Source: CAIKZZ01 sp036742455
GTDB lineage: Bacteria; Pseudomonadota; Gammaproteobacteria; Steroidobacterales; Steroidobacteraceae
DNA: 64,000 nucleotides
NCBI GenBank assembly: GCA_036742455.1
Contig: DAINQU010000015.1
Coordinates: 1 to 64,000, forward strand
Direction of reading: 5' to 3'
Shown here: one piece after another, positions 35,187 to 43,819 of the stretch
Position numbering within the stretch: the stretch's first letter is position 1
How the letters are laid out: every line of letters begins with the position of its first letter
Position numbers and translations under genes: made by a program
The notes under the pieces: model-generated
Databases searched by the model: none
What the model was told of the DNA's origin: nothing
What the model saw: only the letters and a program-made list of their open reading frames with translations

Positions 35187-37028
35187 TTACCGCAAATCAC
35201 ACCCACAGTAGGCGTAAATCCGCCGAGGGTCGTCCAGTGCCTGAAGCGCGCGCAGTTGCCGCTCCGCCGCCGTATAGGCCCGGACGGCGCCCGTGGGCAC
35301 GGTTCGCCCCGTCCAACGCGCGATCATTCCTTCACCGCTGGCGTCAAACGCCCGCAGCAGTTTCTGCTTCCAGCTCAGCTCTTTTTCCAACCAGGTGATT
35401 GCATACTTATCAGCCGGGAGATTGGCGCGAGCCGCTGCCGCGCGCACGGCGGCGTCCAAGTCGCCCAAATGATCCACCAAGCCACGCTGCTGGGCGTCGG
35501 TGCCGATCCACACCCGCCCTTCCGCGATCGCTTCAATGGCAGCCGGGTCTTTCTTGCGGGTCGACGCCACGCGACCGACAAAGTCGTGATACGCGTGTTC
35601 CACACCCAACTGCATCACGGTCTTGGTTTCCGTAGTCAGCGCTCGTTCGACGTCCAAACTACCGGCCAGTGGCGACGTCGCCACGCCGTCGCTCGCGACC
35701 CCGAGTTTGCCGAGCGTGCGCTCAAACGTCGGCACCATTCCGAACACGCCGATGGAGCCGGTGATCGTCGTCGGGGATGCCCAGATCTCGTCCGCCTCCA
35801 TCGCGATGTAATACCCGCCGGAGGCGGCAACGCTGGAGAACGACGCGATGACCGGCTTGCCGGCCGCTTTCAGTGCCGCGACTTCCTGACGAATGATCTC
35901 GGACGCCAACATACTGCCGCCACCGCTATCAATCCGCAGCACCACCGCTTTGACGTCGTCGTCGAAACGTGCGTCGCGCAGCAACCCCGCGTAGGTGTCG
36001 CTGCCGATCGTACCGGGCCCACGCTCGCCCGTCACAATCTCGCCTTGGGCGACCAGCACCGCAACCTCACCGCTGGAATGCCGAACTTGGCGCTCCGACT
36101 CCGTCGCATCCACGTACGCATCGGAATCAATCGCATTAAACGAATGCGTCGAGGAATCTTCGCCGACAAGGCCCGCGATCTCTTTGTCAAACTCGAGACG
36201 CGTCTTCAGCGCCTCGACGAGACCTTGTTGTTGCGCGAGTTTGGCAGCATCGCCATCCGTGGATTTCATCAGCGCCACGGCATCGTTCACGTAGTGATCG
36301 AGCGCGCCATCCTTCAAATGGCGGCGACGCTCGATATCGCTGCGGTAGGTGGCCCACAACGGTTTGATCCAGCCCAAGGTCTGCTCGCGATCCTCCGGTG
36401 ATTGGTCCTCACGGGTGAACGGCTCCGTGAAGGACTTGTGGGTGCCGACTTTGAACACGTTGACCGTCACGCCGAGCTTGTCGAGTGCGTCGCGGAAATA
36501 GAGCCCGTAGGCTGCGTATCCGGTGACGTCGATCAAACCCGCGGGATCCAAGTACGCGTGATCGGCTTGCGCCAACAGGTAATACTGATCTTGGCTCACG
36601 TACCGGCCGTGGGCATACACCGGCTTGCCGCTGTGACGAAACGCATCAATGGCATCGGCGACGCTGCGGTATTTGGTCAGTCCACCCCCCGCGAGATTTT
36701 CCGTCTCCAACACCAACGCTTGAATACGCGCGTCTTTGGCGGCCGTGCGAATCGCCGCCACGACGTCGCGCAACAAAACTTGTGATTCCGCTTGGCTGCC
36801 GGAAACCGCGCGTATCGATTGTCCGAGCGCGTCGTCGCTCGACTGCTCCACCAAACGCCCGTCGAAATGCACAACGAGAGCGGCTTTGGAGGGGACCATG
36901 GGCAGCGAATGATGGGATGCCGCCAGAATCACGGCAGCGACCGCCAGCATGAGCACGAGGTGCACACCGCGGCGGACCCCGTCGAGGACTCGCCACACGC
37001 GAACGAGCACAGTCTTCATCCTGCCCAT
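35187..37028 (-). CDS. sppA: signal peptide peptidase SppA (67-kDa type)
   Basis: A 613-residue serine protease with one N-terminal membrane anchor (about 22-40) and two tandem ClpP-like domains. The N-terminal domain includes the Lys region FKVGTHKSFTEPFTRED. The C-terminal domain has the nucleophile Ser in FSSVAASGGYYIAMEAD and the block TTITGSIGVFG. SppA degrades cleaved signal peptides in the inner membrane. The start is the ATG giving MGRMKTVL, with AAGGA eight bases upstream. It is 42 bases upstream of nothing else on its strand but bcsB transcription enters from its 3' side, so the two are separate units. Confidence 0.95.
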   Translation of the reverse strand: MGRMKTVLVRVWRVLDGVRRGVHLVLMLAVAAVILAASHHSLPMVPSKAALVVHFDGRLVEQSSDDALGQSIRAVSGSQAESQVLLRDVVAAIRTAAKDARIQALVLETENLAGGGLTKYRSVADAIDAFRHSGKPVYAHGRYVSQDQYYLLAQADHAYLDPAGLIDVTGYAAYGLYFRDALDKLGVTVNVFKVGTHKSFTEPFTREDQSPEDREQTLGWIKPLWATYRSDIERRRHLKDGALDHYVNDAVALMKSTDGDAAKLAQQQGLVEALKTRLEFDKEIAGLVGEDSSTHSFNAIDSDAYVDATESERQVRHSSGEVAVLVAQGEIVTGERGPGTIGSDTYAGLLRDARFDDDVKAVVLRIDSGGGSMLASEIIRQEVAALKAAGKPVIASFSSVAASGGYYIAMEADEIWASPTTITGSIGVFGMVPTFERTLGKLGVASDGVATSPLAGSLDVERALTTETKTVMQLGVEHAYHDFVGRVASTRKKDPAAIEAIAEGRVWIGTDAQQRGLVDHLGDLDAAVRAAAARANLPADKYAITWLEKELSWKQKLLRAFDASGEGMIARWTGRTVPTGAVRAYTAAERQLRALQALDDPRRIYAYCGCDLR

Positions 37029-37093
37029 CACAGATCCTTCTTCTTCAGCGCGCCGTAGTGACCCGATCACACGGTCCGTGCCCGGCGCAGAAT

Positions 37094-37129
37094 GAAAAAG
37101 GGCCAGACGCAGTTACCCACGCTGGCCCC
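37094..37129 (-). terminator. rho-independent terminator after rplS
   Basis: On the minus strand a 7-bp stem GGGCCAG/CTGGCCC encloses a 15-base loop and is followed directly by TTTTTC. It lies 40 bases past the rplS stop and ends the rpsP-rimM-trmD-rplS transcript before sppA. Confidence 0.88.
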
Positions 37130-37168
37130 ATCGGTCGATCAGCCGCACCCCGCTAAGGGTGCCGCCAC

Positions 37169-37516
37169 TCAGACCTTCTCTTCGATACGCGCCGACTTGC
37201 CCGAGCGCTCGCGCAAGTAGTACAGCTTCGCGCGACGGACGTTGCCGCGACGCTTTACGCTGATGCTGCCCAGCGCCTTGCTGTACAACTGGAACACGCG
37301 CTCGACGCCTTCGCCGTGCGAAATCTTACGCACGGTGAACGACGAGTTGAGGCCGCGGTTGCTGCGCGCAATCACGACGCCCTCGTAGGCCTGCACGCGC
37401 TCGCGCTCGCCTTCCTTGACCTTGACCTCGACGATCACGGTGTCGCCGGGACCGAAGTCCGGAATCTCGCGACCCATCTGGGTCTGCTCAATGGCCTGAA
37501 TGAACTTGTTCGTCAT
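37169..37516 (-). CDS. rplS: 50S ribosomal protein L19
   Basis: A 115-residue L19 (FGPGDTVIVEVKVKEGERER, VVIARSNRGLNSSFTVRKIS, LYYLRERSGKSARIEEK). It is at the 30S-50S interface. The ATG overlaps the trmD stop (ATGA). Last gene of the operon before the terminator. Confidence 0.98.
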   Translation of the reverse strand: MTNKFIQAIEQTQMGREIPDFGPGDTVIVEVKVKEGERERVQAYEGVVIARSNRGLNSSFTVRKISHGEGVERVFQLYSKALGSISVKRRGNVRRAKLYYLRERSGKSARIEEKV

Positions 37517-38280
37517 GACTCGTGTTCCTCTCGATACTTGAGGAGGAGCCCGCGCTCCTCACCCGTCAATTCTCTACCCTCTAGCAGGTCCGGCCGTCGC
37601 GTCGCGGTGCGGCCCAGTGCCTGCTGCAGTCGCCATCGCCGTATCGCCGCGTGGTCTCCCCCGCGAAGCACATCCGGCACCCGTCGGCCGCGCCACTCGT
37701 CCGGCCGCGTGTAATGCGGCCAGTCTAGAAGCCCGCCGGCTTCTGCAAAGGACTCTTGCAACGCCGATTCGGCATCGTTCAGAACCCCTGGCAGCAACCG
37801 CACTGTCGCGTCGATCACCACGAGCGCCGCGAGTTCTCCTCCCGACAGCACGTAATCACCGATCGACAGTTCTTCGTCGATGGTGGTTTCCAGCAACCGC
37901 TCATCGACACCTTCGTATCGACCCGCCAGCAGCAAGAAACCCGGCAAGGACGCCAATCGCCGCGCCATCGCCTGATCAAACCGTCGACCTTGCGCCGACA
38001 AGTAGATCCGCGGGCTGCCCGGCGGAAGTCGCGCCTCGGCGGCCGCTATTGCGTTCGCCATCGGCTCGGCCTTCAGCACCATGCCCGGACCGCCACCGTA
38101 CGGTCGATCATCCACGGTTCGGTGGACATCCTGCACATAGGTGCGAGGGTCCTCCGTGCCAACGTGGACAATGCCGCGTTCCAGCGCGCGTCCAACTACA
38201 CCGATCGCAAGGTGCGCCCGGATCGACTCCGGAAACAACGTTACGACCTCAACGGCCAGCCGGGACGAACCCGCACTCAC
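37513..38280 (-). CDS. trmD: tRNA (guanine-N1)-methyltransferase TrmD
   Basis: A 255-residue SPOUT methyltransferase making m1G37 in tRNAs and preventing frameshifts. Blocks: VVTLFPESIRAHL, HRTVDDRPYGGGPGM, LLAGRYEGVDERLLE, the SAM trefoil knot SIGDYVLSGGELAAL and PGVLNDAESALQESF. The GTG start three bases past the rimM stop is chosen: it gives the usual length and has GGAG eight bases upstream. Confidence 0.96.
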   Translation of the reverse strand: MSAGSSRLAVEVVTLFPESIRAHLAIGVVGRALERGIVHVGTEDPRTYVQDVHRTVDDRPYGGGPGMVLKAEPMANAIAAAEARLPPGSPRIYLSAQGRRFDQAMARRLASLPGFLLLAGRYEGVDERLLETTIDEELSIGDYVLSGGELAALVVIDATVRLLPGVLNDAESALQESFAEAGGLLDWPHYTRPDEWRGRRVPDVLRGGDHAAIRRWRLQQALGRTATRRPDLLEGRELTGEERGLLLKYREEHES

Positions 38281-38282
38281 CG

Positions 38283-38804
38283 TCAGAACTCCGGATCCCA
38301 GTCGACCGTCACCCGCTTGGCTGCCCGATCGCAGTCCATCACGTGTTTGGACACCAGCGGGATCCACCGCTCGCGTCCACCGCCGACGACCACCATGACC
38401 GGATTGCCAGGGAACTCCAGCAGGTGGTGGACCACCCCGAGCTCAACCCCTTCCGTCGTCACGGCAGTACAGCCGACGAGATCTTCCCAGTACACCTCGC
38501 CCGGCTGCGTCGGCGGTAACGCCGAACGCGGCACAGCGATCTCGCGCGTCCCGTAGTACTGCGCCGCTTCCGGGCTTGAGAGCCCCTCCACCGCCACCAC
38601 GAGCGTGCGACCGTTTCCATGCCGGCGACCCTCGAGGATCTTTACCGGCTCCCAAGTGCCATCGCGTGCCGCGACGCTCAACTCGGGGTACTTCAGAATG
38701 CCTTCCGGCGGGTCCGTGTAGGACTCCACTTTCAGCCATCCTTTCACGCCAAAGGCCGCTCCGAAGCGGCCCATGACGATCATGCGATCAGCGTCCTCGG
38801 ACAC
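38283..38804 (-). CDS. rimM: ribosome maturation factor RimM
   Basis: A 173-residue RimM with the N-terminal domain MGRFGAAFGVKGWLKVESYT and the C-terminal PRC-barrel region (EVYWEDLVGCTAVTTEGVEL, WIPLVSKHVMDCD). It binds S19 and aids 30S maturation. A GTG start is used here; an ATG seven codons later (MIVMGRFG) is equally possible and lacks a better ribosome-binding site. Confidence 0.95.
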   Translation of the reverse strand: MSEDADRMIVMGRFGAAFGVKGWLKVESYTDPPEGILKYPELSVAARDGTWEPVKILEGRRHGNGRTLVVAVEGLSSPEAAQYYGTREIAVPRSALPPTQPGEVYWEDLVGCTAVTTEGVELGVVHHLLEFPGNPVMVVVGGGRERWIPLVSKHVMDCDRAAKRVTVDWDPEF

Positions 38805-38817
38805 CCGAGGGACCCGA

Positions 38818-39090
38818 TCAGGCGGCAGCCGAGGCTTCCGCCGTCAGCTGCTTGCGGTAATCCTCGAGCAGCGACTCGACACGAGCAGACGCCTTCGCGC
38901 CCTTGCCGATCCAGGCGTCGATCTTCGCGACGTCGAGACGGAGCTTCGTTTCCTTACCGCGAGCGATCGGGTTGAAAAAACCGACTTGCTCGAGGCTAGC
39001 GCCGCCCTGGCGGCTACGGCTATCCGTCACAACAACGTGGTAGAAGGGATCCTTCTTGCCGCCGCGACGCGTCAGGCGAATGGTGACCAT
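38818..39090 (-). CDS. rpsP: 30S ribosomal protein S16
   Basis: A 90-residue S16 (MVTIRLTRRGGKKDPFYHVV, GFFNPIARGKETKLRLD, RVESLLEDYRKQ). First gene of rpsP-rimM-trmD-rplS. The 107-base gap before it, after ffh, holds no recognisable strong promoter. Confidence 0.98.
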   Translation of the reverse strand: MVTIRLTRRGGKKDPFYHVVVTDSRSRQGGASLEQVGFFNPIARGKETKLRLDVAKIDAWIGKGAKASARVESLLEDYRKQLTAEASAAA

Positions 39091-39197
39091 CAGCTGATTA
39101 CCTACTAAATGCTGCAGAAAAACAGTAAGCGCAACCCCAAGGCCACGCCGGAAAGCCGGTCATTGTACTGATAAGTGACGGATTCCGCTAGGGGTCT

Positions 39198-40559
39198 TCA
39201 ACCCCCAAATCCGGGAGGCATCCGACCGCCCAATGTCCGCATCAATCCGCGCATTCCGAGCTTGGAAAACTGCTTCATCATCTGCTGCATTTGCATCTGC
39301 TGCTTCATCAGACGATTGACATCCTGGACCTGCAAACCCGAGCCTTTCGCGATGCGTCGCTTGCGGGACGCATCAATCAGATCCGGGTTGCGACGCTCTG
39401 CCGGGGTCATGGAATTGATCAGTGCAATCTGCCGGCGGACTTCCTTACCCGCCATTTGTCCGGCATTCGGCGCCTTCGCCGCGGCCGCTAGGCCACCGGG
39501 CAATTTGTCGAGCAGGGCGCCGACGCCGCCCATCTGCTCTAGCTGCTGCATCTGATCCCTTAAGTCATTGAAATCAAAGCCCTTGCCCTTCTGAATCTTC
39601 TTCGCGAGCTTTTCCGCTTTGTCGCGATCGACCTGCGCTTGGACCTGCTCGACCAACGACAATACGTCGCCCATACCCAAGATTCGGGAGGCGACACGCT
39701 CAGGATGGAACGGCTCCAACGCATCGACTTTTTCGCCCATGCCGAGGAACAAAATCGGCCGGCCCGTGACCTGGCGGACCGACAGCGCAGCGCCCCCGCG
39801 GGCATCGCCATCCGCCTTGGTCAGAATGACGCCGGTCAGGTCTAACGCCGCATTAAATGCCCGGGCCGCGTTCACCGCGTCCTGACCGGCCATGCTGTCG
39901 ACCACAAACAGCCGTTCGTGCGCGGCAACGGCGCGATCCACCTCGCGCACCTCGGCCATCATTTCGTCGTCGACATGGAGGCGACCGGCGGTATCGACGA
40001 TCAAGACGTCGTAGACACCCCGCCGGGCGTGTTCAAGGGCCGCCGTCGCGATCGCCACCGGAGCCGCCCCAGCGTCGACTGGGCGGAAATCGGCACCGAC
40101 TTGCGCCGCCAACCGCTCCAACTGGGTGATCGCCGCCGGACGGTAGACGTCGACACTGGTCAGCAAGACGCGTTTTTTCTGAGCCAATAACAGCCGCGCC
40201 AGTTTGGCCGCCGTCGTCGTTTTACCGGCGCCTTGCAGGCCGGCCAGCAAGATGACCACCGGCGCCGGGTGCCGCAGGTTAAGACCCTGCCCCGGCTCGC
40301 CCATGGTTTTCACGAGTTCGTCGTGCAGGATCTTGATGAAGACCTGACCGGGCGTCAGGCTCTGCTGAACTTCCGCCCCGAGCGCGCGGACCTTCACCGA
40401 ATCGATGAAGGACTTCACCACCGGAACGGCAACGTCCGCCTCAATCAGCGCCATACGCACCTGGCGCAGCGCATCGGCGATGTTCTCCTCGGTCAGGCGA
40501 CCACGACCCGTGAGGGCATTAATGGCGCCGCTGAGGCGCTCGGTCAGACGATCGAACAT
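39198..40559 (-). CDS. ffh: signal recognition particle protein Ffh
   Basis: A 453-residue SRP54 GTPase: N domain, G domain with GLQGAGKTTTAAKLA, DTAGRLHVDDEMM and TKADGDARGG, then the Met-rich M domain (VQDVNRLMKQQMQMQQMMKQ) that binds signal peptides and 4.5S RNA. AAGGAG lies five bases before the ATG. It is upstream of the rpsP operon on the same strand and divergent from ypjD. Confidence 0.98.
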   Translation of the reverse strand: MFDRLTERLSGAINALTGRGRLTEENIADALRQVRMALIEADVAVPVVKSFIDSVKVRALGAEVQQSLTPGQVFIKILHDELVKTMGEPGQGLNLRHPAPVVILLAGLQGAGKTTTAAKLARLLLAQKKRVLLTSVDVYRPAAITQLERLAAQVGADFRPVDAGAAPVAIATAALEHARRGVYDVLIVDTAGRLHVDDEMMAEVREVDRAVAAHERLFVVDSMAGQDAVNAARAFNAALDLTGVILTKADGDARGGAALSVRQVTGRPILFLGMGEKVDALEPFHPERVASRILGMGDVLSLVEQVQAQVDRDKAEKLAKKIQKGKGFDFNDLRDQMQQLEQMGGVGALLDKLPGGLAAAAKAPNAGQMAGKEVRRQIALINSMTPAERRNPDLIDASRKRRIAKGSGLQVQDVNRLMKQQMQMQQMMKQFSKLGMRGLMRTLGGRMPPGFGG

Positions 40560-40581
40560 GGCATCTCCTTCGTGGCGGCGG

Positions 40582-40587
40582 ATTATA
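40582..40587 (-). promoter_or_regulatory. possible -10 element for ffh
   Basis: A perfect TATAAT on the minus strand, 22 bases before the ffh ATG. The -35 region at 17 bases does not match TTGACA, so activity is uncertain. Confidence 0.4.
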
Positions 40588-40662
40588 GACCCTTCGACGG
40601 CCTCTGCTTCCCGCGCCGCGCCTGCTGTGCAATCATCGTCGGGGATTTAATGGGATACCCGT

Positions 40663-41457
40663 GTGACCTCGATCCTCCCGCTCCTGCTTTACTTGGCTGC
40701 TGGCGCTGTCTTGCTGCGCTCCGTGCGGGCGCACACAGGTGACCGGCCACCGCTCGCGCTGGCGCTGGCCTATCTGGGCGTCCTGATCCACGGATCCATC
40801 CTCTTTCGCGCCATCGACGCGCCCCCGGGTCTCGCGTTCGCGATCACCGACAGCGCCTCGCTGGTCGGTTTCGTCATTGCGGTTACGACCAGCGCGATCG
40901 CCCTGCAAGGCGGCTTGGCCATACTCCCCGGGCTGTTCTGGACCTTGGCCGGACTGCTCGCCGTCGGCACAGGCCTCATGGCGGGGTTTCACGAAACGCA
41001 CGGCGAGCAGTGGCAAATCTCGCTGCACATCGCTTGTGCCGCCCTTGCCGCCGGCTGGTTATCGATGTCGGCAGTCATCGTCGCGTGCCTCTACTACCAA
41101 AATGCGCGCCTCCGCAGTCGCGCGCCACTGGGCGCACTGGCGCTGCTGCCGCCGGTGGAGACCTTGGAGAAGACACTCTTCCGCGCCTTGGGTGCCGGCT
41201 ACGTCGTCCTCACCGTGGTCCTCATCACCGGTTCGTTCTTTGTGCACGACCTCGTCGCACAGCACCTCGTGCACAAGGTCGCGCTGGCGGTGATCGCCTG
41301 GGGCGTGTTCGGCGTCCTGCTGATCGGGCGCGTTCGTTGGGGTTGGCGTGGTCGTAAAGCACTACGGTTCACGACCGCCGGTTTCGTCATCCTGGCGCTC
41401 GCCTATTTCGGCTCGAAATTCGTCTTGGAAAATGTGCTGGGCAGGCACTGGGGCTGA
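40663..41457 (+). CDS. ypjD: YpjD-like inner-membrane protein (cytochrome c assembly/CcsA fold)
   Basis: A 264-residue multi-pass membrane protein of the CcsA/ResC-like family with about eight hydrophobic segments. It has the conserved His-containing blocks HIACAALAAGWLSMSAV and VHDLVAQHLVHKVALAVIAW. It sits beside ffh and the CBS-domain gene, the usual gammaproteobacterial arrangement. Its exact role is not established. GTG start; the next gene begins right after its stop. Confidence 0.88.
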   Translation: MTSILPLLLYLAAGAVLLRSVRAHTGDRPPLALALAYLGVLIHGSILFRAIDAPPGLAFAITDSASLVGFVIAVTTSAIALQGGLAILPGLFWTLAGLLAVGTGLMAGFHETHGEQWQISLHIACAALAAGWLSMSAVIVACLYYQNARLRSRAPLGALALLPPVETLEKTLFRALGAGYVVLTVVLITGSFFVHDLVAQHLVHKVALAVIAWGVFGVLLIGRVRWGWRGRKALRFTTAGFVILALAYFGSKFVLENVLGRHWG

Positions 41458-42723
41458 ATGAGCCATCACTCTCCCGGCCCGGCACTCGCCGGCCTCATCG
41501 TCTCGGTCCTCCTCTCCGCATTTTTTGCCGCGACCGAGACCGCGCTGATGAGCATCAACCGATATCGGTTGCGACATCGAGCGAAGCAAGGCCATGCGGC
41601 CGCGCGTCTGACTGAGCGCCTCTTGGCACGACCCGATCGACTCATCGGCGTCGTGCTGCTCGGCAGCACGCTCGCGAACGTCGCCGCCGCGAGCATCGTG
41701 ACGGTCATGACGCTCAATATGTTTGGGGAGGAATGGTTGGCGGTCGCGAACGGCGGCCTCACGCTCTTGCTGCTCATCGTCTGCGAAGTGGCGCCGAAGA
41801 CCTACGGCGCACTGCATGCGGAGCGCATCGCGCTGCCCTCCGCGTACCTGTATCGCCCGCTGCAAGTACTGACCTACCCCTTTGTGTGGGTGATCAATGG
41901 CATCTCCAACGCCCTGCTGCGCCTCGTCGGCGTGTCCGCAGAAGCGGTTGCCACGCACTCGCTCTCCGCCGACGAACTGCGCACGGTCGTTGCAGAGGCT
42001 GGCGCGTTGATCCCGATAAAGCACCAGCAAATGCTCGTGGGGATCCTCGATCTCGAGCGCATCGAGGTCGAGGAAATCATGATTCCCCGTGCCGATATCG
42101 TCGGCATTGATTTGGAGGACGATTGGGAGCAAGCGCTGGATCGGCTGCGCGAGTCACCGCACACGCGATTGCCCCTTTACGAAGGCGATCTCGATCATAT
42201 CGTTGGCATCTTGCACATGAAGAAAGTGGCCGGGCAGTTGGCGCGCGGCGACCTGACGCGCGAGCAATTGATCACGCTCGCCCGCGCACGCGAACCGTAC
42301 TACATCCCCGAAGGCACGACGCTGACACAGCAACTCGTGGCGTTTCAAGAAAACCATCGTCGTCACGCCTTCGTCGTCGATGAGTACGGCGACGTGATCG
42401 GTTTGGTGACCATCGAGGACATCCTCGAAGAGATCGTCGGCGAGTTCACGACGCTACCCCAGGCGCTCAAGCGTGGCGTGCACGCCGACGAGGACGGCAG
42501 CTTTGTGATCACCGGGACCACGACGGTGCGCACGTTGAATCGCACACTCGGCCTGTCGTTACCGACGGGCGGACCGCGCACGGTGAGTGGCTTAGTCCTC
42601 GAGCATCTCGAAACAATCCCCGAACCCGGCACGTCCTTTCGGCTCGAAGGCCATACGTTCGAAGTTCTGCAGATCGCCGACAACACGATCCGCACGGTCC
42701 GCATCCGACCGCGACGCCATTAA
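41458..42723 (+). CDS. yfjD: CorB/CorC-type membrane protein (DUF21, CBS pair, CorC_HlyC)
   Basis: A 421-residue protein with an N-terminal DUF21 membrane domain (about 1-190), two CBS domains (MIPRADIVGIDLEDDWEQAL about 205-265; HAFVVDEYGDVIGLVTIEDI about 305) and a C-terminal CorC_HlyC domain (about 335-421). Proteins of this family take part in magnesium or cobalt transport/efflux; the ion is not evident here. It is directly adjacent to the ypjD stop and converges on the asparaginase gene. Confidence 0.92.
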   Translation: MSHHSPGPALAGLIVSVLLSAFFAATETALMSINRYRLRHRAKQGHAAARLTERLLARPDRLIGVVLLGSTLANVAAASIVTVMTLNMFGEEWLAVANGGLTLLLLIVCEVAPKTYGALHAERIALPSAYLYRPLQVLTYPFVWVINGISNALLRLVGVSAEAVATHSLSADELRTVVAEAGALIPIKHQQMLVGILDLERIEVEEIMIPRADIVGIDLEDDWEQALDRLRESPHTRLPLYEGDLDHIVGILHMKKVAGQLARGDLTREQLITLARAREPYYIPEGTTLTQQLVAFQENHRRHAFVVDEYGDVIGLVTIEDILEEIVGEFTTLPQALKRGVHADEDGSFVITGTTTVRTLNRTLGLSLPTGGPRTVSGLVLEHLETIPEPGTSFRLEGHTFEVLQIADNTIRTVRIRPRRH

Positions 42724-42727
42724 CCGA

Positions 42728-43819
42728 TCAGGCACCGAGGCTCGGCCGCAGCGTCACGGACAATGCGATGTGACCCACCGCAACGCCGACGGTATTGCGG
42801 AGCACCGGCTCGTAGAATGCCTGCAGCGCCTCGGGCACCGGCACACGCAGTTGCCGCAACACCTCACAGACGATAGGCGCGACAACCGCGCCATTGCCGT
42901 CCTCCACCTTGATGGCGATCCCAAGCGCGCCCGTGACCATCGGCAAGTGCGCCGTGCGCTCGGCGCGCAAACCCACCGCATAACAACCGTCGGCGCCGAC
43001 TTTACCGATGAGTCCCCCGGCGAAGGACTGCATCAGCGCCGTGCAAAACCGACCGCTCCCGGCGACCAGTTCCGGGTACTGCGTCATCGCTTGGTACAAC
43101 CGGGCCAACCGTTGCGTCCGTGGGGTGATGGCACCGGCAGGCGTTCGCGCAGTCGTGTCCGCCGCGTCCGCCAAGACGGCGTACAGCCGTGCCAAGCGCT
43201 CGAGCGGCAGCGACGGCGTCGGTAGATTGCACCCGTCGATCGCCCAGTCGATGTCGGAGGACTCCATACCCACCAACGACGCCAAAACAGCACCAACGCG
43301 CTGTTGCAGCGGGTGATTGCGCGCTTGGTAGTTCGCGGGCGTCCCGGTGAGCGCGCGCGCCGCGACCGCCATACCGATGTGTTTCCCCGAACAATTGCTG
43401 CACAGCGGGCCCGGCACCAGATCGCGGCGTATCCAGTCTCGCGTCACGGCGTCGTTTAACGAAGGGTGGCCACCGCAACACAAATCCGCTTCGTGCAGTC
43501 CGGCACGACGAAGCATGCCCGCCGCACGCTCCAGATGCAGAGGCTCCGCGCTGTGGGAGGCGCACAACAACGCCAACTCCGCGGCATCAAAGCCAAAATC
43601 ATCGCCGTCGGAAGCTTCCAGCACCGCCAGCGCTTGTGCGGGCTTCGCGGTAGATCGGATCCACGTGAGACGGCGCGCATCGCCACTCTCATACAGCAGA
43701 CGCCCCGCCGCATCGGTGACCGCGATATGTGCGCAATGACGGTTTTCGGCGCGATCGCCACGCATCACCGTGGCGGCAAAACCGTCCGCGCCGACGCCGC
43801 CGGCGCGCGACTCAGTCAC
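42728..43819 (-). CDS. asparaginase (Rhizobium etli AnsA / AnsA-II type)
   Basis: A 363-residue member of the R. etli-type asparaginase family, unrelated to the E. coli fold. Shared blocks are RSTAKPAQALAVLEASD, LCASHSAEPLHLERA, CCGGHPSLN, LCSNCSGKHIGM, DGCNLPTPSLPLERL and GKVGADGCYAVGLR. The catalytic Ser-Lys pairs (SAKPAQ-like and CSGKH) are present. It hydrolyses asparagine to aspartate and ammonia. The GTG start giving MTESRAGG is preferred; it overlaps the radA stop by a few bases. Confidence 0.92.
   Translation of the reverse strand: MTESRAGGVGADGFAATVMRGDRAENRHCAHIAVTDAAGRLLYESGDARRLTWIRSTAKPAQALAVLEASDGDDFGFDAAELALLCASHSAEPLHLERAAGMLRRAGLHEADLCCGGHPSLNDAVTRDWIRRDLVPGPLCSNCSGKHIGMAVAARALTGTPANYQARNHPLQQRVGAVLASLVGMESSDIDWAIDGCNLPTPSLPLERLARLYAVLADAADTTARTPAGAITPRTQRLARLYQAMTQYPELVAGSGRFCTALMQSFAGGLIGKVGADGCYAVGLRAERTAHLPMVTGALGIAIKVEDGNGAVVAPIVCEVLRQLRVPVPEALQAFYEPVLRNTVGVAVGHIALSVTLRPSLGA

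Noticed and set aside
39091..39197. Promoter or small RNA between ffh and rpsP
   Set aside because: TTGCGC is followed by no acceptable -10 at 16-18 bases, and the CCGG/CCGG hairpin is too short; nothing could be supported.
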